A stretch of DNA of 64,000 bases, taken from positions 3,782,001-3,846,000 of the forward strand of contig NZ_CP048812.1 in NCBI RefSeq assembly GCF_010977575.1. Direction: 5' to 3'. The translations under genes were made by a program, and so were the position numbers. Source of the DNA: Halomonas socia (lineage in GTDB: Bacteria > Pseudomonadota > Gammaproteobacteria > Pseudomonadales > Halomonadaceae). The notes under the pieces were generated by a model, which saw only the letters and a program-made list of their open reading frames with translations, was not told where the DNA came from and ran no database searches. How positions within the stretch are numbered: position 1 is the first letter of the stretch; each line of letters opens with the position of its first letter. This document shows, piece after piece, positions 17,558 to 26,904 of the stretch.

Positions 17558-18946
17558 ATGACTCAGCCCTCTCTCACCCTGTTCGAGAAGATCTGGCGCC
17601 AGCACGTGATCGCCAGCGCAGGCGAGTTCGACCTGCTGTGGGTCGACCGCCACTTCGTCCACGAGGGCTCCTTTCACGCCTTCGACAAGCTCGACGGCAG
17701 CGGCCGGCCGCTGGCCTACCCGGAGCTCACCTTCGGCATCGCCGACCACTACGTGCCCTCCAACCTGGCTCGCCTCGACGACGACCCGGAGGTGGCAAAG
17801 ATGATCCGCCTGCTCGAGGACAACACTGCCAAGCACCAGCTCACCTACCTCGGGCTTGGCCACAGCGACCGCGGCATCGTCCACGTCGCTGCCCCCGAAC
17901 TGGGCCTGACACTGCCCGGGCTGATCATCGTCTGCGGCGACTCGCACACCACTACCCACGGCGCCTTCGGCGCGCTGGCGATGGGCATTGGCGCTACCGA
18001 AGTGGCCCACGTGCTCGCCACCCAGACCCTATGGCAGCGCCGGCCCAAGACCATGCGCATTCACGTCGATGGCAAACTGGACGCCGGCGTGACCACCAAG
18101 GACCTCGCCCTGCACATCATCCACCAGATCGGTACCGGCGGTGCCACCGGCCACGCCGTGGAGTACACCGGACCGGCGGTGGCTGCCCTATCGATGGACG
18201 CTCGCATGACCCTGTGCAACATGACCATCGAGGCCGGCGCCCGGGTCGGCATGGTGGCGCCGGACGAAACCACCTACGCCTGGCTGCGCGACGCCCCGCA
18301 AGCGCCCAAGGAAGAAAGCTTCGTGCAGGCCGAGCGCCATTGGCGCACGCTTTACAGCGACCCCGACGTCCACTACGACAAGGCCGTGACCGTCGACGCC
18401 AACGAGGTCGCACCGCGCATCACATGGGGCACCAGCCCCGAGCAATCCATCGCCGTGGACGAGCCCTTCTCGCCGTCCGACAGCGAGGCCACCCGCAGCT
18501 CGCTCGACTATATGGGCCTGAGCGTGGGCCGTCCGATCCTCGGGCTGGCCGTCGACCAGGTGTTTATCGGCTCGTGCACCAACTCGCGGCTCAGCGACCT
18601 GCGCGACGCCGCCCGCGTACTCGACGGCGGTACCGTAAAGGTGCCGACGCTGATCGTCGCCGGCTCCAATCGCGTCAAGGCCCAGGCCGAGGCCGAGGGA
18701 TTGGCGGAGATATTCCGCAGTGCCGGGGCCCGCTGGGGCGAGAGCGGCTGTTCGATGTGCGTGGCCATGAACGGCGACAGCGTCGCCCCCGGCCAGCGTT
18801 GCGCCTCCACCAGCAACCGCAACTTCCCCGGCCGCCAGGGTCCCGGTGCGCGCACTCACCTGATGAGCCCGGCCATGGCCGCCGCCGCCGCGCTCAACGG
18901 CAAGATCGTCGATGTTCGCCAATCCGCCGCAGGAGTCAGCGCATGA
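17558..18946 (+). CDS. Aconitase-family hydro-lyase large subunit (LeuC-like)
   Basis: This 462-aa protein has the LeuC/aconitase fold with all three [4Fe-4S] cysteines (C340 in GSCTN, C398 and C401 in CSMC) and VCGDSHTTTHGAFGALAMGIG. Length matches LeuC (about 466 aa). No leuA or leuB is adjacent. The gene is instead joined to a TTT importer and lies opposite an ICL-family lyase, so a catabolic hydratase of a substituted maleate or malate is more likely than leucine synthesis. It overlaps the small-subunit gene by ATGA. Confidence 0.88.
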   Translation: MTQPSLTLFEKIWRQHVIASAGEFDLLWVDRHFVHEGSFHAFDKLDGSGRPLAYPELTFGIADHYVPSNLARLDDDPEVAKMIRLLEDNTAKHQLTYLGLGHSDRGIVHVAAPELGLTLPGLIIVCGDSHTTTHGAFGALAMGIGATEVAHVLATQTLWQRRPKTMRIHVDGKLDAGVTTKDLALHIIHQIGTGGATGHAVEYTGPAVAALSMDARMTLCNMTIEAGARVGMVAPDETTYAWLRDAPQAPKEESFVQAERHWRTLYSDPDVHYDKAVTVDANEVAPRITWGTSPEQSIAVDEPFSPSDSEATRSSLDYMGLSVGRPILGLAVDQVFIGSCTNSRLSDLRDAARVLDGGTVKVPTLIVAGSNRVKAQAEAEGLAEIFRSAGARWGESGCSMCVAMNGDSVAPGQRCASTSNRNFPGRQGPGARTHLMSPAMAAAAALNGKIVDVRQSAAGVSA

Positions 18947-19560
18947 AGCCCGTCACCCAGGTCACGAGCCCAGCTCTGCTGCTGCTCGACGCCAATATCG
19001 ACACCGACCAGATCATCCCGGCGCGCTTCCTGCGCAAGCCGCGCAGCAGCGGCTACCATCACTACCTGCTTTACGATGCTCGCTACGATATGCAGGGCCA
19101 GCCGCGCCCCGGCTCGCCGATACCCGAGTCGCAGGGCGGCGCAAAGATCGTCCTGGCCGGCCATAACATTGGCTGCGGCTCATCGCGCGAGGGAGCGGTC
19201 TACGCCTTCGTCGACTACGGCATCCAGGTCATCATCTCGACCAAGATCGCCGACATCTTCCGCAACAACGCCATCCGTAACGGCCTGCTGCCGATCATGC
19301 TCGACCAGGCCCAATTCGACTCCCTCGTCGCCTACTGCCAGGCCCGTCCTCATGCGAATCTGACGGTAGATCTGCAAGCCTGTGAAATACGCTGGGAAAC
19401 CGACAGCTGCCTGGCCTTCGAGATCGACGACGGCAGCCGGGAACGCCTGCTCGAGGGCATCGATGACATCCAGGCCACCCTGGACTGGGAGCAGAAGATC
19501 GACATTTTTGCCAAGGATTACCTGACAGAACGGCCATGGGTGGTGCCTGGCCGCGTTTGA
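18943..19560 (+). CDS. Aconitase-family hydro-lyase small subunit (LeuD-like)
   Basis: This 205-aa swivelling domain completes the heterodimeric dehydratase. ATG at 18943 overlaps the large-subunit stop by four bases. Motifs NIDTDQIIPARFLRK, GHNIGCGSSREGAVYAFVDYG and FRNNAIRNGLLPI are the LeuD hallmarks. Length matches long LeuD forms (about 200 aa). It is the last gene of the five-gene tct-hydratase operon. Substrate choice in this family depends on a loop of this subunit, but I cannot deduce it from sequence. Confidence 0.88.
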   Translation: MKPVTQVTSPALLLLDANIDTDQIIPARFLRKPRSSGYHHYLLYDARYDMQGQPRPGSPIPESQGGAKIVLAGHNIGCGSSREGAVYAFVDYGIQVIISTKIADIFRNNAIRNGLLPIMLDQAQFDSLVAYCQARPHANLTVDLQACEIRWETDSCLAFEIDDGSRERLLEGIDDIQATLDWEQKIDIFAKDYLTERPWVVPGRV

Positions 19561-19710
19561 TCATAAGACACATCGTGGCACTGATAACTGGCGCTTAATG
19601 GTCAACGAGTTGAATTGATAATAGCTGGCATTTCAAATGCTCATCAGCTGGCAGCGACCACCATGCTACCATCGTCTATTGCCAATAATCACACCGTTGG
19701 GGACACAATA

Positions 19711-20601
19711 ATGCAACGCATGATGAAGACACTACTGGCATCCACCATCGCCATTGCCGCCTCAATTGGTCATAGCCATGCCGATGAAATCGTAGTCGGC
19801 GGGCTTAACTATACCGAACACTTGCTGCTCACCTCTGCTACCACTCAATATCTCGAGCACCATGGCTACGAGGTCGACCAGCGTGAAGGCCTTGGAACCA
19901 GCGTATTGCGCCAGGCTCAGGAGAATGGCCAGGTCGATCTTTATTGGGAATATACCGGCAACTCGGTAATCCTTTTCAATGATCAACCCCAGCCCGAGAA
20001 TGCCGAAGAAACCTATCGCATTGCCAAGGAGCTGGATGCCGAAAAAGGCCTGGTATGGCTGGACGCTACCGATACCAACAACACCTACGCCCTGGCCATG
20101 CGCGAGGATGATGCAGAGGTCCGCGGCATTGCCAGCATGAGCGATCTGGCCGACGCCCTAAACGCGGGAGAGGAACTGGTACTCGCCTCGAATGCCGAGT
20201 TTTATGCCCGCGATGACGGCCTGCGCCCGCTGCAGGAGGCCTACGGTTTCGAGTTTCCCCGCGACCGCGTAAGACGCATGGACTCGGGCCTCACCTACAA
20301 CGCCCTGCGTGACGAAAATGCCGATGTCGCTCTGGTATTCGCCACCGATGGGCGCAATGGCGCCTTCAATTTCCGCGTGCTCGAAGACGACCAGTCGTTC
20401 TTTCCCGTCTATGCCTTGGCCCCCGTGATCCGCGAAGACACCCTCGACCAGTATCCCGAGCTGGAGGAGTTACTCAACGCCATGGCCGCAACGCTCAACG
20501 ACGACCTGCTTATCGAACTCAACAGCCGGGTCGATGTTGACGGCGAGGAAATCGGGCGTGTGGCAGCCAGCTACCTGACTGAACACGGCTTGATCGACTG
20601 A
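19711..20601 (+). CDS. Orphan OpuAC/ProX-type (quaternary amine) binding protein
   Basis: This protein of 296 aa from ATG 19711 (GGGGA upstream) has a signal peptide ending near GHSHA-DE. IVVGGLNYTEHLLL, EGLGTSVLRQAQENGQVDLYWEYTGN and DALVF-like AFATDGR segments mark the OpuAC/OsmF family that binds glycine betaine, choline and related osmolytes. No permease or ATPase of that family is next to it, which is unusual. It may serve a distant importer or bind another compound handled by the following catabolic genes. Confidence 0.82.
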   Translation: MQRMMKTLLASTIAIAASIGHSHADEIVVGGLNYTEHLLLTSATTQYLEHHGYEVDQREGLGTSVLRQAQENGQVDLYWEYTGNSVILFNDQPQPENAEETYRIAKELDAEKGLVWLDATDTNNTYALAMREDDAEVRGIASMSDLADALNAGEELVLASNAEFYARDDGLRPLQEAYGFEFPRDRVRRMDSGLTYNALRDENADVALVFATDGRNGAFNFRVLEDDQSFFPVYALAPVIREDTLDQYPELEELLNAMAATLNDDLLIELNSRVDVDGEEIGRVAASYLTEHGLID

Positions 20602-20681
20602 CCAATACCCAATGATCGACCCCGGGGCGGCGATGCTTTTGACGCCGCGGGGATTCAAGCCTTGGCCAGGAGATATCCCCT

Positions 20682-22718
20682 ATGTTTCCCAGCGGTGCGC
20701 AACCCGATAGCCGCGAAGTACACGAGTTTCCCCAGCCGATCTGCGAAACGCCCAACCTGTGGATTCCCCTGCCCGACGGCACCCGCCTGGCGGCACGTCT
20801 ATGGCGCCCGGCCGACGCCAAGCCGGTACCGGCCATCATCGAGTGCATCCCCTACCGCAAGCGAGATGCCACCAGCATCGACGATGAGCGCATGCACCCC
20901 TACTTCGCCGGCCACGGCTACGCCGCGCTACGCATCGACCTGCGTGGCAGCGGCGAGTCCGACGGCGTCCTCGACGACGAGTACCTGCTCGAGGAGCAGA
21001 ACGACATCATCGCCGCAATCGCCTGGATCGCCGAACAGCCCTGGTGCAGCGGCCAGGTAGGCATGATGGGTATTTCCTGGGGCGGCTTCAATTCGCTGCA
21101 GGTCGCATCGCGCCAGCCACCGGCACTCAAGGCGATCATTGCCGTTGGCGCCACCGTGGACCGCTACCATGACGACGTCCACTATAAAGGCGGCTGCGTG
21201 CTCAACGAGAATTTTGGCTGGGCCGCCACCTCACTGTCGTTCATGTCGCGGCCGCCCGACCCGGCGCTGCGCGACGATTGGCGCGAACAGTGGCAATACC
21301 GCCTGCAACACCAACCATTCGTTGCCGAAAACTGGTTTGCCCACCAGACGCGTGACGCCTACTGGCAACACGGTTCGGTCTGCGAGGACTACCGCCGCCT
21401 CAAGACGCCGATACTGGCCGTGACCGGCTGGGCCGACGCCTATGTCAATTTCGTCGCCGAGTTGATGCAGCACGCTACCTGTCCGCGACTGGGTATCGTC
21501 GGCCCCTGGCCACACGCTTATCCTCACGTTGCCATGCCTGGCCCCACCATTGGCTTTCTTCAGGAAGCCCTGCGCTGGTGGGATCACTGGCTGAAAGGCC
21601 AGGACAGCGGCATCATGAACGAGCCTCGCTACCGCGTATACTGCCAGGCGTTCTCCGGCGCGGATCCCAGTAGCCTGCACACCCCGGGGCATTGGCTAGC
21701 TGAGCAGAGTTGGCCCAGCATCAATGTGACCGACACGGCGTACTCGCTGGGCGACGCCACCCTGCACTCGACGCCTCCCGGCGACACGCCACCGGCAGCG
21801 CTGACGCTCAGCGCACCGGCCGACAACGGCCGCCAATGCGGCGAGTACATCCCTCACTGCAGTGGCCCCGAGATCGCCGGCGATCAGCGCCAGGACGACG
21901 CCCACTCGCTGATCTTCGACACTGAGCCGCTCAGCGAGGCACTGACGCTACTCGGCCGGCCACGTCTCGCCGTACGCGTAAGCGTCGACCAGCCCCAGGC
22001 CAATCTCATCGTCAGGCTTTGCGATGTCTCACCCACGGGGGTCTCGCAGCGCATCAGCTACGGCGTACTGAACCTCTGCCACCGACACAGCCATAGCCAG
22101 CCGCAGGCCATACCATGCGACACTCCGCTTGATACCGAGGTACAACTCAACCAAGCCTGCCACCAGCTCGCACCAGGCCACCGGCTGCGGGTATCCGCCA
22201 CCACCGACTACTGGCCGCTGGTCTGGCCAAGCCCCCGCCCGGTCACGCTGACGCTGTACCCGGGCGAATCACAGCTATACGTGCCACAGCGCACCTCGCC
22301 CGAGATAGAGATCCCCGTGCACTTTGCACCGGCAGAGCACTCCGGGCCGCTGCAAAGCCGTCAGACACGCCAAGGCGACCACCGCCGCGATGTGATTCAT
22401 GCCCTGGCAGACGGCCACACGCGCCACGAGATCGTCGACGACTTCGGCGAGGTCACCTATCACCACGGTCTGATCAACACCGCCAACGCCGATGAGCGCT
22501 ACCACATCGATCCCCAGTGCCCGGCCAGTGCGCGGATGAGCAAGAGCTGGACCCAGCACTTCAAGCGCGACGGCTGGCAAGCCCACACCACGACCTGGGC
22601 CGAGCTGCGCTGCGACGCCGAGTGGTTCTATCTCGAGGCCCGCCTCGAGGCCTATGAGAACGGCGAGCGCTTCATGGACCGCCGCTGGATGACACGACGC
22701 AAGCGCCACCATGTCTAG
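20682..22718 (+). CDS. CocE/NonD-family (X-Pro dipeptidyl-peptidase-like) hydrolase
   Basis: This 678-aa protein has a serine alpha/beta-hydrolase domain with the nucleophile elbow GISWGGFNSLQ near residues 129-139 and a C-terminal jelly-roll domain (about 420-560), the layout of S15 hydrolases such as cocaine esterase and glutaryl-7-ACA acylase. PDGTRLAARLWRP and IECIPYRKRD are typical N-terminal motifs. No signal peptide is seen, so it is cytoplasmic. ATG 20682 has GGAGATATCC upstream. The substrate is probably an ester or amide, not predictable further. Confidence 0.88.
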   Translation: MFPSGAQPDSREVHEFPQPICETPNLWIPLPDGTRLAARLWRPADAKPVPAIIECIPYRKRDATSIDDERMHPYFAGHGYAALRIDLRGSGESDGVLDDEYLLEEQNDIIAAIAWIAEQPWCSGQVGMMGISWGGFNSLQVASRQPPALKAIIAVGATVDRYHDDVHYKGGCVLNENFGWAATSLSFMSRPPDPALRDDWREQWQYRLQHQPFVAENWFAHQTRDAYWQHGSVCEDYRRLKTPILAVTGWADAYVNFVAELMQHATCPRLGIVGPWPHAYPHVAMPGPTIGFLQEALRWWDHWLKGQDSGIMNEPRYRVYCQAFSGADPSSLHTPGHWLAEQSWPSINVTDTAYSLGDATLHSTPPGDTPPAALTLSAPADNGRQCGEYIPHCSGPEIAGDQRQDDAHSLIFDTEPLSEALTLLGRPRLAVRVSVDQPQANLIVRLCDVSPTGVSQRISYGVLNLCHRHSHSQPQAIPCDTPLDTEVQLNQACHQLAPGHRLRVSATTDYWPLVWPSPRPVTLTLYPGESQLYVPQRTSPEIEIPVHFAPAEHSGPLQSRQTRQGDHRRDVIHALADGHTRHEIVDDFGEVTYHHGLINTANADERYHIDPQCPASARMSKSWTQHFKRDGWQAHTTTWAELRCDAEWFYLEARLEAYENGERFMDRRWMTRRKRHHV

Positions 22719-22722
22719 CGCA

Positions 22723-23574
22723 TCACAGCGTCAGGTCACGCTTGAGCCGCTGCGCCAGCAGCGAAGCGACCAGCGGCGTATCGGCATCGCGGTGGGTCGG
22801 CATGGCAAAGCGCGCCGCCTCGATATCGGCCATGTCGAGCTCAGCCGAGACCACGCCAACGCCGTCCTTCGCGCTCGCCACGACCTGGCCACGTGCATCG
22901 ACGATACAGCTGCCGCCCCAGAACCAGGCCTCGCCCTCCGCACCGAAGCGGTGGGCCATGGCCAGCGGCGTGCCGTACATCATTGCGTAGAAGCGCAGGC
23001 AGGTCAGCCAGTTGGCCTGGTCGTCGAAATCGCCGTCGACCATGCCGGTCGCCGAGTTGATCGAGGTCAGCAGCACATCGGGGCGCTCGAGCATCGCCGC
23101 ATGCACCAGCCCGGGATTCCACAGGTCGGCGCAGATCGTCACCCCGCAGGCAAGTCCCCGCGTGGTCACCTGGGTGAGGCGCTGGCCCTTGCTGAACACC
23201 TTGCCTTCTTCATGCGCACCATAGGTACACAGATTGATCTTGCGATGAACCGCCAGCACCTCACCATTCTGCAAGCACGCCACCGCGTTGGCGAACTCGC
23301 CACGCCCGATACGCTCGACGAATCCGACCAGCGCCAGCATCTCGCCCGCATCACGGGCCAGCCCCAGCAAGCGCGGATCATCGGCCGCCATCGCCACCTC
23401 AGGCACCCGCTCGCCGAGGCCATACCCCGTCAGCGACAGCTCAGGGAACACCAGCACCTCGGCCTGCTGCGACCGGGCCTCGCCGATCAACTCCCGGTGC
23501 ACCGGCAGATTGGCCTCGACGTCTCCCAGCTCACAGTTCATCTGGGCAACGGCGACACGATGGCGTGGGCTCAT
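22723..23574 (-). CDS. Carbon-nitrogen hydrolase (nitrilase superfamily amidase)
   Basis: This 283-aa cytoplasmic enzyme has the full E-K-C triad: Glu in VFPELSLTGYG, Lys in HRKINLCTYG and Cys in TICADLWNPG. The tail is typical of aliphatic or carbamoyl amidases rather than true nitrilases. It is transcribed against the CocE gene (4-bp gap between stops) and divergently from the PrpD gene. It likely releases ammonia from an amide. Confidence 0.88.
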   Translation of the reverse strand: MSPRHRVAVAQMNCELGDVEANLPVHRELIGEARSQQAEVLVFPELSLTGYGLGERVPEVAMAADDPRLLGLARDAGEMLALVGFVERIGRGEFANAVACLQNGEVLAVHRKINLCTYGAHEEGKVFSKGQRLTQVTTRGLACGVTICADLWNPGLVHAAMLERPDVLLTSINSATGMVDGDFDDQANWLTCLRFYAMMYGTPLAMAHRFGAEGEAWFWGGSCIVDARGQVVASAKDGVGVVSAELDMADIEAARFAMPTHRDADTPLVASLLAQRLKRDLTL

Positions 23575-23675
23575 GGCAGGGTTCCTTCACTAAGCGAATG
23601 GCGGCGAACAGGGTCCCTTACTTACCACGCCAGGCCGTCAGCCGTCACTCACCGATACCAGGGACGCATCACGTC

Positions 23676-24986
23676 ATGAACGACAGCGATACGAATCTTG
23701 CCCCGCTCGACTGGATCCTTGACGTCGATCTCGACGCCTTGGGCGAAGCGCATCTGGCCCAGGCCAAGCGCGCCCTGCTCGACACCCTCGGCGTTGCCGC
23801 CGGGGCCAGTCGTACCGCGCTTGCCAGGCACGCCGAGCGCTATGTCATCAGCCAGCACGGTGGCGGTCGCCCGCTGCTGTTCTCGACTGCCACGGCCTCG
23901 GCCTCAGGCGTGGCGCTACACGGCGCCTGGATGATCGATGCCCTGGACGCCCACGACGGCCAGGTACTCACCAAGGGCCATTGCGGTGTCGCCCTGGTTC
24001 CGGGAATCCTGGCACTCCCGGAAGCAGAGAAACTCTCCGGTCGCGCCCTGCTCGGCCTGCTGACTATGGGCTACGAAGTCGCTACGCGTGCGGGTATCGC
24101 CCTGCATGCCAGCGCCTGCGACTATCACACCTCGGGGGCGTGGAACGCCATCGGCGTTGCCGCCGTCGCCGCCAAGCTGCTGGGACTCGACCGGCAACGC
24201 CTGCACGAAGCCCTCGGCATCGCCGAATTCTACGGGCCTCGCAGCCAGATGATGCGCTGCATCGATCACCCCACCATGATCAAGGATGGCTCCGGCTGGG
24301 GGGCTCAAGCCGGTATCGCCGCTGCCCTGCTCGCCCAGGACGGCTTTACCGGAGCACCGGCCATCACGGTAACCGGCAACGACGTCGCGCAACATTGGCA
24401 AGACCTCGGCAGCCACTGGTACCTCCATGGACAGTACTTCAAGGCCTACCCGGTGTGCCGCTGGGCCCAGCCCGCGGTAGAAGCCGTGCTCGAGCTGGCC
24501 CACAGCGGTATCGACATCGATGCGATAGAACGCATCGCCATCACGACTTTCCACGAAGCCAAGCGGCTACACGTCGTTCACCCCACCTCCACCGAGCAGG
24601 CCCAATACAGCCTGCCCTGGTCGGTCGCCTGCGCGCTGGGCTTTGGTACCATCGATGTGCATGCCGTGACCGACGCCCTCGGCGACCCGCGGATCAAGGC
24701 GCTGGCCCAGCGCGTCGAACTGGTCGAAAGCGAGACATTCAACGCCCGCTTTCCCGCCGAACGCTGGGCACAGGCCACGCTCACGATGCACGACGGCAGC
24801 CAGCATCAGAGCCAGCCACACGAAGCCCGCGGCAACCCTCACAACCCGCTAAGCGATGACGAGCTGACGCAAAAGTTCCATGCCCTGGCGGCGCCAGCCA
24901 TCGGCCAGGCCCATGCCACGGAGCTGCATGAGGTGATCATGACGCTAGAGTCACACTCGGCGAAACACCTGCTCGAGCGACTCTGA
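23676..24986 (+). CDS. MmgE/PrpD-family protein
   Basis: This protein of 436 aa from ATG 23676 has the PrpD fold hallmarks: AKRALLDTLGVAAGAS, LHGAWMIDALDAHDGQ, GYEVATRAG, HTSGAWNAIGVAAVAAKLLGL and FKAYPVCRWAQPAVEA. The family includes 2-methylcitrate dehydratase, cis-aconitate decarboxylase and iminodisuccinate epimerase. No prpB or prpC is adjacent, so a propionate role is unlikely. Co-localised amidases suggest an N-containing or branched dicarboxylate, which is inference. Confidence 0.87.
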   Translation: MNDSDTNLAPLDWILDVDLDALGEAHLAQAKRALLDTLGVAAGASRTALARHAERYVISQHGGGRPLLFSTATASASGVALHGAWMIDALDAHDGQVLTKGHCGVALVPGILALPEAEKLSGRALLGLLTMGYEVATRAGIALHASACDYHTSGAWNAIGVAAVAAKLLGLDRQRLHEALGIAEFYGPRSQMMRCIDHPTMIKDGSGWGAQAGIAAALLAQDGFTGAPAITVTGNDVAQHWQDLGSHWYLHGQYFKAYPVCRWAQPAVEAVLELAHSGIDIDAIERIAITTFHEAKRLHVVHPTSTEQAQYSLPWSVACALGFGTIDVHAVTDALGDPRIKALAQRVELVESETFNARFPAERWAQATLTMHDGSQHQSQPHEARGNPHNPLSDDELTQKFHALAAPAIGQAHATELHEVIMTLESHSAKHLLERL

Positions 24987-24989
24987 CGA

Positions 24990-25450
24990 GATGTGAATTT
25001 ACTCGCGATGCAGCGCGCAGCGCTGCCTGGGCAGGCCAGCCCCATCGTGACTAAACTCACGCCCACATTTGCCTTGGCGCCGCCCCCAGTGTAGGAGCGA
25101 ATTCATTCGCGATGCAGCGCGCAGCGCTGCCTGGGCAGGCCAGCCCCATCATGACTAAACTCACGCCCACATTTGCCTTGGCGCCGCCCCCAGTGTAGGA
25201 GCGAATTCATTCGCGATTGCAGCGCGCAGCGCTGCCTGGGCAGGCCAACCCCATCGTGACTAAACTCACGCCCACATTTGCCTTGGCGCCGCCCCCAGTG
25301 TAGGAGCGGATTCATTCGCGATTGCAGCGCGCAGCGCTGCCTGGGCAGGCCAGCCCCATCGTGACTAAACTCACGCCCACATTTGCCTTGGCGCCGCCCC
25401 CAGTGTAGGAGCGAATTCATTCGCGATTGCAGCGCGAAGCGCTGCCCATC
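24990..25450. repeat. Tandem array of four 104-105 bp REP-like units plus partial ends
   Basis: Equivalent positions recur at 25007, 25111, 25215, 25320 and 25425. Units are almost identical and carry GCGAATTCATTCGC, GCAGCGCGCAGCGCTGC and a decayed inverted half (CATCGTGACTAAACTCACGCCCAC). The near-identity implies recent slippage or recombination. The remaining 25451-25592 holds no gene that I can see, only the leader of the DUF3100 gene. Confidence 0.93.
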
Positions 25451-25592
25451 CAGCTCCTCGCGCAGCCGCACTCCACACGCTCTAAAAGTAAGAACACCCG
25501 CCACCTTTCATTAGCGCAGGGGGCTTCACAATACTCAGGGACGTACACCGCAGGCATAGCAACAATCACAATCCGACCAAGAAGGACGTCCC

Positions 25593-26894
25593 ATGCCTCT
25601 CTCGACGCTACTCGACTGGCGCTTGCACGCGCTGGTCATCCTCGTTTCGCTACTCTCCGAATTCATCGGTATCCAGCAGATCCCCATGGGGCCCGGCTCC
25701 CTGTTGCTGCTGCCGCTGTTCTACGCCTTCATTCTCGGGGTGCTGCTCAACCCCAACGTCACGCGCACCGCGGCCAAGGTACTCCCCAGCCGGATCAGCG
25801 AGGCCGCCGGCCCGCTCATCCTGCTGTCGATCATGCCGTTCATTGCGCGCTTCGGCACCACCATCGGCCCGGCCATCGAAGACCTCATCGATGCCGGCCC
25901 GGCGCTGATTCTCCAGGAGCTGGGTAACCTCGGCACCATGCTGATTGCCCTACCCGTCGCCGTGCTGGTGTTCAAGATGGGCCGCGAGTCGATCGGCGCC
26001 ACCTACTCGATCGCCCGCGAACCCAACATTGCCGTGATCTCTGACAAGTACGGCCTCAAGGGACCCGAGGGCATCGGCGTGATGGGCACCTACGTCGTCG
26101 GCACCATGTTCGGCACCCTGTGGTTTGCGCTGATGGCCGGCTACCTGACCTCCCTCGACATTCTCGACCCGCGCGCGCTTGCCATGGCTTGTGGCGTCGG
26201 CAGTGGCAGCATGGTTGCCGCCTGCTCCGCGGCCATCGCCGGCTCGCTGCCGGAGATGCGCGATGAGCTGCTCGCCTTTTCCGGCGCCAGCAACCTCATG
26301 ACCTACGCCACCGGCCTCTACCTGACGCTGTTCGTGGCGCTGCCCATTGCCGAGAAGCTCTACTCCCTGCTCAGCGGCAAGCGCAAGGCCAAGCCGGTGG
26401 ATGCCCAGGCCACTGCCAGCAATACCGGAGATGACAGCGACATCCCCGCCGAGCCGCGCCCCGAGCAGGACCTCGGCAAGACCGCCATCGTCATGGCCGC
26501 CGCCTGTGGCGTCGCCTGGGTCGCCAACACCATCAACGGTGCCGGCCTGATCGAAGCCCTGCCCGGCATGCTGATCCTGTATGTGATGACCATGATCGGC
26601 CTCGCCGTCACGCGCTATGCGCCGTTCTACCTGCCCGGCGTCGCCTGGGTTTCGCTGGTAAGCATCCTGTTCACCCTACCCTGGACCCCGGGCAATGCCT
26701 GGCTGGTCGACCAGCTCAGCGCGGTCGACTTCCTGGCCATCGTCACGCCGGTGCTCGCTTATGCGGGCCTCGCACTGACGACCCGTGAGCTGGCGATGTT
26801 CCGCCAGGCCGGCTGGAAGCTGGTGATCCTCGCGCTGCTGGTGTTCACCGGCACCTTCATCTCGTCGGCGCTGATCGCCAACCTGCTGCTGTGA
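25593..26894 (+). CDS. DUF3100-family integral membrane protein (putative transporter)
   Basis: This 433-aa protein has about 11 hydrophobic segments and a charged central loop (residues 260-295, rich in Lys, Asp and Pro) dividing two halves. It resembles DUF3100 membrane proteins, which are often found beside M20 amidohydrolases. Its stop is 10 bp before the M20 gene, so a joint role in taking up or exporting the M20 substrate or product is likely. No solved function is known to me for the family. Confidence 0.75.
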   Translation: MPLSTLLDWRLHALVILVSLLSEFIGIQQIPMGPGSLLLLPLFYAFILGVLLNPNVTRTAAKVLPSRISEAAGPLILLSIMPFIARFGTTIGPAIEDLIDAGPALILQELGNLGTMLIALPVAVLVFKMGRESIGATYSIAREPNIAVISDKYGLKGPEGIGVMGTYVVGTMFGTLWFALMAGYLTSLDILDPRALAMACGVGSGSMVAACSAAIAGSLPEMRDELLAFSGASNLMTYATGLYLTLFVALPIAEKLYSLLSGKRKAKPVDAQATASNTGDDSDIPAEPRPEQDLGKTAIVMAAACGVAWVANTINGAGLIEALPGMLILYVMTMIGLAVTRYAPFYLPGVAWVSLVSILFTLPWTPGNAWLVDQLSAVDFLAIVTPVLAYAGLALTTRELAMFRQAGWKLVILALLVFTGTFISSALIANLLL

Positions 26895-26904
26895 GCCATA
26901 GCCC

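Noticed and set aside
17558-19560. Leucine biosynthesis leuCD
   Set aside because: No leuA or leuB neighbour; the genes are fused by spacing to a carboxylate importer and face a lyase. A biosynthetic role is not excluded but is less likely.
23676-24986. Methylcitrate cycle prpD
   Set aside because: No prpC or prpB adjoins it; the ICL-family lyase at 12566 is in a separate locus with other partners.
24990-25450. CRISPR array
   Set aside because: Units are 104-105 bp and almost identical throughout, with no unique spacers, and no cas genes are present.
25103-25504. Open frame of 133 codons on the minus strand with repeated blocks
   Set aside because: It is only the translation of the tandem REP array; the repeated peptide follows the DNA repeat period, and no ribosome site is seen.
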